Shown here: positions 58,281 through 64,000 of the stretch, one piece after another
How the letters are laid out: each line of letters opens with the position of its first letter
Numbering within the stretch: position 1 is the stretch's first letter
Source of the DNA: Heloderma charlesbogerti
Lineage: Eukaryota > Chordata > Lepidosauria > Squamata > Helodermatidae
DNA: 64,000 bases
Reading direction: 5' to 3'
Assembly: GCA_026122225.1 (NCBI GenBank)
Contig: JANEZZ010001959.1
Coordinates: 2,303,501 to 2,367,500 of the forward strand
Made by a program: the position numbers and the translations under genes
Notes under the pieces: generated by a model
What the model saw: only the letters and a program-made list of their open reading frames with translations
What the model was told of the DNA's origin: nothing
Database searches by the model: none

Positions 58281-58441
58281 AAGGGCTAGATGTGCCTGAT
58301 CTCATCTGATTTCAGAAGCTAATCAGGGTCAGCCCTGGTTAGTACTTGGAGGGGAGAATGCCTGGGAATCAGGCTTCCTGCACTGAGGAGGGGGTTGGAT
58401 TCAATGGTCTTGTAGGCCGCTTCCAACGCTATGATTCTAAA
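58281..58441 (+). repeat. 5S rRNA-derived SINE with CR1-like tail
   Basis: 'cctgatctcatctgatttc', 'agaagctaatcagggtcagc' and 'cctggttagtacttggaggg' follow 5S rRNA. The body 'gcctgggaatcaggcttcct' leads to the end 'gggttggattcaatggtctt' with 'gtaggccgcttcc', the CR1 3' end. The likely mobilising partner is CR1. It is not a functional 5S gene because the 5S 5' and 3' ends are missing. Confidence 0.75.
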
Positions 58442-58606
58442 TCAGGAAGACATACATATTCTCAAAGTTCAATTCAGTCGAGATGTATGGAATACTATCC
58501 TACCAGTCAAGTCTGACGGAAACCCTTGGCACTTTTCCTGGAATCAGATCACTCCAGAGTTTTGGAGTCTCAATAATGTATTGTGGAATTCTGTTTATTT
58601 ACAGAT

Positions 58607-58760
58607 TTTATTTATTTATTTATTTATTTATTTCATTTCTATACCGCCCAATAGCCGAAGCTCTCTGGGCGGTTCACAAAAATTAAAACCAAACAACACA
58701 CAATAAAACAATTTAAAATATATAGAACATTAAATCCACAATTTTAATTTACAAATTAAG
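58607..58760 (-). repeat. L2-type 3' tail with (ATTT)n
   Basis: (ATTT)n followed by 'taccgcccaatagccgaagc' and 'tctctgggcggttcacaaa' is the antisense of the tail at 800-880. Confidence 0.65.
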
Positions 58761-58784
58761 TAGCAGCCAGCACCTTCAGCAAAG

Positions 58785-61700
58785 GAGATCATTACCTTGT
58801 CGTGGTGCTGGAGCTTGAGCACCTCAATGACGTCATGAGCTAAACCGTGAAGGGACACACAAGACGGGAAGGTCATGGCAGAGAGGTCAGACTAAATACG
58901 ATCCCTGGGGAAGGAAACGGCAACCCACCCCAGTATTCTTGCCATGAAAACAAAATGGATCAGTACAACCAGAGATATGTCGGTATACCATCAGAAGATG
59001 GGACTCCCAGGTCGGAAGATGGTCAAAATGCTGCTGGGGAGGAACAGAGGATAAGTTCAACTAGCCCCAGATGTGATGACGCAGCTAGCTCAAAGCCAAA
59101 AGGACGGGTAGCAGCCGATGGTGCTGGTGGTGAACGACGAATCCGATGTTCTAAAGATCAACACATCATAGGAACCTGGAATGTAAGATCTAGGAGCCAG
59201 GGCAAATTGGATGTGGTTATTGGGGAGATGTCAAGATTACATATAGACATTTTGGGTGTCAGTGAACTGAAATGGACTGGAATGGGCCACTTCACATCAA
59301 ATGGCCACCAGATCTACTACTGCGGACAAGAGGACCACAGAAGAAATGGAGTAGCCTTCATAATTAATAATAAAGTGGCTAAAGCAGTGCTTGGATACAA
59401 TCCAAAAAATGACAGAATGATCTCAATTCAAATTCAGGGTAAGCCATTTAACATCACAGCGATCCAAATATACGCCCCAACCACAGATGCTGAAGAAGCA
59501 GAAGTAGATCAGTTCTATGAGGATCTGCAGCACCTACTGGATAGTACGCAAAAAAAAGATGTTATTTTCATTACAGGAGACTGGAATGCTAAGGTGGGTA
59601 GTCAAACGACACCTGGAATTACAGGCAAGCATGGTCTGGGAGAACAAAATGAAGCAGGACATAGGCTGATAGAATTTTGCCAAGACAACTCACTGTGCAT
59701 AACAAACACTCTCTTCCAACAACCTAAGAGACGACTTTATACATGGACTTCACCAGATGGTCGACACCGAAATCAGATTGACTACATCCTTTGTAGCCAA
59801 AGGTGGCGGACATCGATGCAGTTGGTAAAAACAAGACCTGGAGCTGATTGTAGTTCAGATCACGAACTTCTTATTGCACAATTTAGAATCAGACTAAAGA
59901 GAATAGGGAAGACCCACAGATCAGTTAGATATGAGCTCACTAATATTCCTCATGAATATGCAGTGGAGGTGAAGAATAGATTTAAGGGACTAGATTTAGT
60001 AGATAGGGTCCTGGAAGAACTATGGACAGAAGTTCGCAACATTGTTGAGGAGGCAGCGACAAAAAACGTCCCGAAGAAAAAGAAAACCAAGAAGGCAAGA
60101 TGGCTGTCTGCTGAGACACTGGAAGCAGCCCAAGAAAGAAGGAAAGCAAAAGGCAACAGTGATAGGGGGAGATATGCCCAATTAAATGCAAAATTCCAGA
60201 GGTTAGCCAGAAGAGATAAGGAATTATTTTTAAACAAGCAATGCGCAGAAGCGGAAGACGATAATAGAATAGGAAGGACAAGAGACCTCTTCCAGAAAAT
60301 TAGAAACATTGGAGGTAAATTCCCGGCAAAAATGGGTATGATCAAAAACAAAGATGCCAAGGACCTAACAGAAGCAGAAGAGATCAAGAAAAGGTGGCAA
60401 GACTATACGGAAGATCTGTAAAGGAAGGATAATAATATCGGGGATAGATTTGACGGTGTGGTCAGTGAGCTAGAGCCAGGCATCCTGAAGAGTGAGGTTG
60501 AATGGGCCTTAAGAAGCATTGCTAATAACAAGGCAGCAGGAGACGACGGCATCCCAGCTGAACTGTTTAAAATCTTGCAAGATGATGCTGTCAAGGTGAT
60601 GCATGCCATATGCCAGAAAATTTGGAAAACACAAGAATGGCCACCAGATTGGAAAAAATCAACTTATATCCCCATACCAAAAAAGGGAGACACCAAAGAA
60701 TGTTCAAACTATCGAACAGTGGCACTTATTTCACATGCCAGTCAATCCTAAAGGAAATCAACCCTGAGTGCTCATTGGAAGGACAGATATTTTTTTTAAG
60801 CTGAAGCTCAAATATTTTGGCCACCTAATGCGAAGAGAAAACTCTCTGAAAAAGACCCTGATGCTGGGAAAGACTGAAGGCAAAAGGAGAAGGGGACGGC
60901 AGAGGATGAGATGGCTAGATAGCATCACCGATGCAATGAATATGAACTTGAGCATGCTCCGGGAGAGAGCGCAGGACAGGAAGGCCTGGCATGCTGTGGT
61001 CCATGGGGTCACGAAGAGTCGGACACGACTGAACGACTGAACAACAACAACAAGGTAATGCTCAAGATCTTGCAAGGTAGACTCCAGCAATTCATGGAAC
61101 GAGAATTGCCAGATCTACAAGCTGGGTTTAGAAAAGGCAGAGGAACTAGAGACCACATTGCCAATATCCGCTGGATAATGGAGAAAGCCAGGGAGTTTCA
61201 AAAAAACATCTATTTCTGTTTTATTGACTACTCTAAAGCCTTTGACTGAGTGGATCATAACAAATTGTGGCAAGTTCTTGGTGGTGTGGGGATACCAAGT
61301 CATCTTGTCTGCCTCCCGAGGAATCTGTATAATGACCAAGTAGCAACAGTAAGAACAGACCATGGAACAATGGACTGGTTTAAGATTGGGAAAGGAGAAC
61401 GTCAGGGTTGTATACTCTCACCCTACCTATTTAGCCTGTATGCAGAACACATCATGCGACGTGCTGGGCTTAATGAAGCCAAGGCTGGAGTTAAAATCGC
61501 TGGAAGAAACATTAACAATCTCCGATATGCAGATGATACCACTTTGATGGCTGAAAGCGAGGAGGAGCTGAGGAACCTCATGACAAAGGTGAAAGAAGAA
61601 AGTGCAAAAGCTGGGTTGCAGTTAAACCTCAAAAAAACCAAGATTATGGCAACCAGCTGGATTGAGAACTGGCAAATAGAGGGAGAAAACGTGGAGGCAG

Positions 61701-62296
61701 TGACAGACTTTGTCTTTCTAGGCGCAAAGATTGCTGCAGATGCTGACTGCAGCCAGGAAATCAGAAGGCATTTACTTCTTGGGGGGAGAGCAATGACAAA
61801 TCTTGATAAAATAGTGAAGAGCAGAGACATCACACTGACAACAAAGGTCCGCATAGTTCAAGCAATGGTATTCCCCGTAGTAACCTATGGCTGCGAGAGC
61901 TGGACCATAAGGAAGGCTGAGCGAAGGTAGATGCTTTTGAACTGTGGTGCTGGAGGAAAATTCTGAGAGTGCGTTGGACTGCAAGAAGATCAAAGCAGTC
62001 CATACTCCAGGAAATAAAGCCAGACTGCTCACTTGAGGGAACGATATGAAAGGCAAAACTGAAGTACTTTGGCCACATCATGAGAAGACAGGATACCCTG
62101 GAGAAGATGCTGATGCTAGGGAAAGTGGAAGGCAAAAGGAAGAGGGACCGACCAAGGGCAAGATGGATGGATGATATTCTGGAGGTGACGGACTCGACCT
62201 TGGGGGAGCTGGGGGTGGCGTCGGCCGACAGGAAGCTCTGGCGTGGGCTGGTCCATGAAGTCATGAAGAGTCAGAAGCAACTGAACGAATAAACAA
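58785..62296 (+). pseudogene. chimeric BovB LINE, full-length but inactivated
   Basis: Second BovB subfamily with 5' leader. A 524-codon frame (58847-60421) has the APE endonuclease: GTWNVRSRSQGKLDVV, GVSELKWTGMG, GVAFIINN, GDWNAKVG and SDHELL. RT pieces follow (60458-60751; 61058-61930) with IYFCFIDYSKAFD, GERQGCILSPYLF and RYADDTTLM. Lesions: TAA at 60419-60421, the nested BovB 3' end at 60742-61050, TGA in place of the Cys codon after SKAFD at 61247-61249, and the frameshift at 61930 and stop near 62048 shared with 55719-57862. The 3' end is 'ctgaacgaataaacaacaa'. No clear target duplication. Confidence 0.9.
60742..61050 (+). mobile_element. BovB (first subfamily) 3' end nested in the chimeric BovB
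   Basis: Same insert as 56972-57272 at the same junction (catgccag|tcaatcc ... caacaa|caaggtaatg). It encodes MRRENSLKKTLMLGKTEG and MRWLDSITDAMNMNLS. The unusual T-run 'gatattttttttaag' at its start is also in the other copy. Confidence 0.88.
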
Positions 62297-62635
62297 CAAG
62301 GAATAACTACAAGAATCAGCAGGCCTCAAACACAACTGTTCTTTATTCAGCACACTCTGAAGTGAGAACTTAGCAAAAGCTCCACCCACTGTTGCTACTC
62401 CCAGCTCTGCATAATTTTCCAAGGCTCAAAACAATAACTAACCCACAGCACCACCACCCCTGCCCCCCCCCCGCCAGATACATCACAGTAACCATTAAGC
62501 TTTTACTGTGGGATCTGCTACAATAAAAGAGTCTCAGTGATTTGGAGTGTCCTGTGTCAGAATGCCAGAGTGTGAGCTTGAAAGATCTGGCCCATGTCAT
62601 GCACCAGCCTCAGCTCAGCAAAAGCACTCCAAGCT
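62297..62635. other. possible minus-strand LTR fragment
   Basis: The minus strand gives 'ctgaataaagaacagttgtg' (AATAAA context) and 'aggcctgctgattcttgtag', reminiscent of an LTR R-U5 region. No boundaries, repeats or partner were found, so this is weak. Confidence 0.25.
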
Positions 62636-62639
62636 ACCA

Positions 62640-63085
62640 CTAAAACTTAGGCATCCAGGTTTAGGAGTGGATCTAGGAGTGTAGTAAAAATGTAACATAA
62701 ACTGCAAGCCATTGTGTGTGCCATGTAGCATCTTGAGAACTGCGCATGCCCTAGAATGAATAAATAGCAACCCCATATAAGGTTGTTAGGCCAGTTTGTA
62801 ACAACCAATCAGAAAATGACACACTGGCTAAGGTATGCAAGCTGAAACAATAAAACTGTAACTTGGGCGTTACCCATGGTCGACTTTGCGTTGAGCGCTG
62901 AGCTCCTCTGTCCATCTGTTTTGCAAAACAATAAAATGGAGTTGGACTCGGCCTGAAGTGTGACTCTCTTCTTTGAGGTGAGTTGGACTAGCCTCCAAGG
63001 GACGAAACTAGCAATTTGTGCAACAGGAGTACCCCCAAACTACAAATCTGATTTTTTTTGAGGAGGAGTGCAACCGCCTTGAAAA
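62640..63085 (-). repeat. L2 fragment (minus), interrupted by a solo LTR
   Basis: 'ggagtacccccaaactac' and 'gaggaggagtgcaaccgcc' at 63026-63080 match the antisense L2 segment at about 24615-24680. 'tggatctaggag' just before 62680 continues the same line, with the LTR between. Confidence 0.5.
62680..63025 (+). repeat. solo LTR of an endogenous retrovirus
   Basis: 346 bp, TGTAGTA...GCAACA, flanked by the 4-bp duplication GGAG (62676-62679, 63026-63029). Inside are a CCAAT box (62805-62809) and AATAAA (62930-62935) preceded by the palindrome 'gttttgcaaaac'. No retroviral coding DNA adjoins it. The 4-bp duplication fits gammaretrovirus-like integration. Confidence 0.65.
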
Positions 63086-63151
63086 AAGGCTAAGATCCCC
63101 AAGATCAGGAGCAAGGAAGAGCAAAGAGGCGGCTATGAGATTATACAGTAT

Positions 63152-63515
63152 TGTTAGATAAAAAGTCCTTGCTTTCGGTTTAGAAGAAAAGAATGCCAGG
63201 CAGGCAGCAGTGGATCCAACACTATTTTATTGAACGTTTTGCAAAACGGGTGCAGAGCAGTCTGGACCCCGAGACACGTGTGCAAAAGCCCTTTATATCA
63301 TATCGCTTCTATTGTTCTTACCAGTAACCAATGAAACAGTTAGTACATCGGCTCACTAAGTTAATATCTAATAAACAGTCACTATCAGCTTACCAAGCCG
63401 TTAGTCATGAGCGCGTCAGTATGATTTCCTTTTTGCTCCGCCTATATTTTCCCGCCACTCGGGCTCTTACGTAACTTGAGACGCCAATGGTTATGGAGTC
63501 TCCTTTTTTCTAACA
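63152..63515 (-). repeat. 3' LTR of an endogenous retrovirus
   Basis: 364 bp bounded by inverted TGTTAGA/TCTAACA. Read on minus, it has a TATA-like 'gatataaagg' (about 63291-63299) and AATAAA (63226-63231), in the expected order. A purine tract 'aaaggaggga' lies directly upstream (63517-63528). The env remnant follows to the right. Confidence 0.8.
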
Positions 63516-63553
63516 ATTCCCTCCTTTAAGTCTTTATTCACGTCTTAAAGCAT

Positions 63554-64000
63554 TTAAAACGGAGTTTCTTTATCAGCACAATAAAGCAAGAGCATCTGTT
63601 TTGACAGAGTGGTTTCAATTAACCACTGGGATAAGCCTCTAGCGCAGGGGATAATGCAACAACCAAATAACACTAAAACTCCTATCATCACTACAAGCGA
63701 AATAAGGATTGAGGATGCTAGGTGTTTCCATTTTCCAAACCATCTCTCCAACCAGTCAGTCACGGGGTTGTTAATTCCTGAATTCTCGGCTAATTCTTCA
63801 GACAAGGCGGTGAGACCTTGCAAAGCCCTTGTTACCGTGCCATCTGGGGCAGTGTTGTTAGGGATGAAGGTGCAACACCGTCCACTTAGCATGACACAAA
63901 CCCCTCCTTTTTCTGCTAACATCATATCAAGAACACGCCGATTTTCCCAAGCCATTTGGCTGGTGGCATCTAGCTGCTCAGCCAATCCTTTTACAGCATC
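63554..64000 (-). pseudogene. endogenous retrovirus env, transmembrane-subunit part (open at window edge)
   Basis: An open minus-strand frame of 148 codons runs from the window edge to a stop at 63554. It holds the conserved ectodomain stretch ending in a CX6CC motif, then FIPNNTAPDG, a membrane-spanning helix (about SILISLVVMIGVLVLFGC) and a short cytoplasmic tail. CX6CC marks env proteins of the gammaretrovirus-like type with a covalently linked surface subunit. No Met start is implied: the frame continues off the window. No stop or frameshift is visible in this part, so it could be a young insertion, but the rest of the provirus is unseen. Annotated as an old genomic copy. Confidence 0.85.

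Noticed and set aside
58847..60421. 524-codon frame as a host gene
   Set aside because: It is the endonuclease part of a BovB LINE and ends at a stop inside RT.
55708..62296. Large inverted duplication of genomic DNA
   Set aside because: The left copy has its own 11-bp target duplication and is 5'-truncated, so separate retrotransposition explains it better.

Overview
This window looks like nuclear DNA from a squamate reptile (lizard or snake). BovB/RTE LINEs, a Sauria-type SINE with a BovB-like tail, CR1 and L2 LINEs and many small foldback DNA transposons occur together, which is typical of squamates. The only host protein-coding sequence I can defend is the first coding exon of PPM1L, a membrane-anchored PP2C phosphatase, on the minus strand at 8282-8680. 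Positions 1-8281 are therefore PPM1L intron 1. Upstream of the exon is GC-rich DNA with a CpG-island promoter around 9.8-10.6 kb, and everything to the right is intergenic and repeat-dominated.

Layout. 0-8.2 kb: PPM1L intron with L2 and CR1 tails, TWA-flanked MITEs and an interrupted tRNA-SINE. 8.3-10.6 kb: PPM1L exon and CpG island with ZNF143-like motifs. 11.2-11.8 kb: Sauria SINE and a BovB 3' fragment. 13.7-18 kb: MITEs, CR1 and a nearly full-length BovB (minus). 18-22 kb: short repeats and SINEs. 22.3-28 kb: an L2 (minus) split by a BovB copy and by a nested pair of palindromic hAT-type elements. 29.8-33.1 kb: a short Gypsy-like LTR element with only a gag remnant, one of whose LTRs is split by a third hAT-type copy. 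36-38.8 kb: a BovB (plus) lacking its 3' end. 39.9-41.6 kb: CR1. 43-45.7 kb: MITEs, a BovB 3' fragment and a fourth hAT-type copy inside a SINE. 46.6-47.2 kb: a long-armed foldback element. 49.3-54.6 kb: CR1, a 5S-rRNA-derived SINE and MITEs. 55.7-62.3 kb: two divergently oriented copies of a chimeric BovB lineage. 62.7-64 kb: a solo LTR, then the 3' end (env transmembrane part plus LTR) of an endogenous retrovirus that runs off the window.

The most interesting structures are: (a) a non-autonomous hAT-type family built of nested palindromes, present four times with perfect 8-bp target duplications, one copy inserted in another; (b) a chimeric BovB lineage carrying a second BovB 3' end inside its RT, in two copies that share the same lesions, one with its own target duplication, suggesting a defective chimera copied in trans; (c) a GC-AG type splice donor at PPM1L exon 1. 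No CRISPR array, bacterial operon or new protein-coding system is visible.
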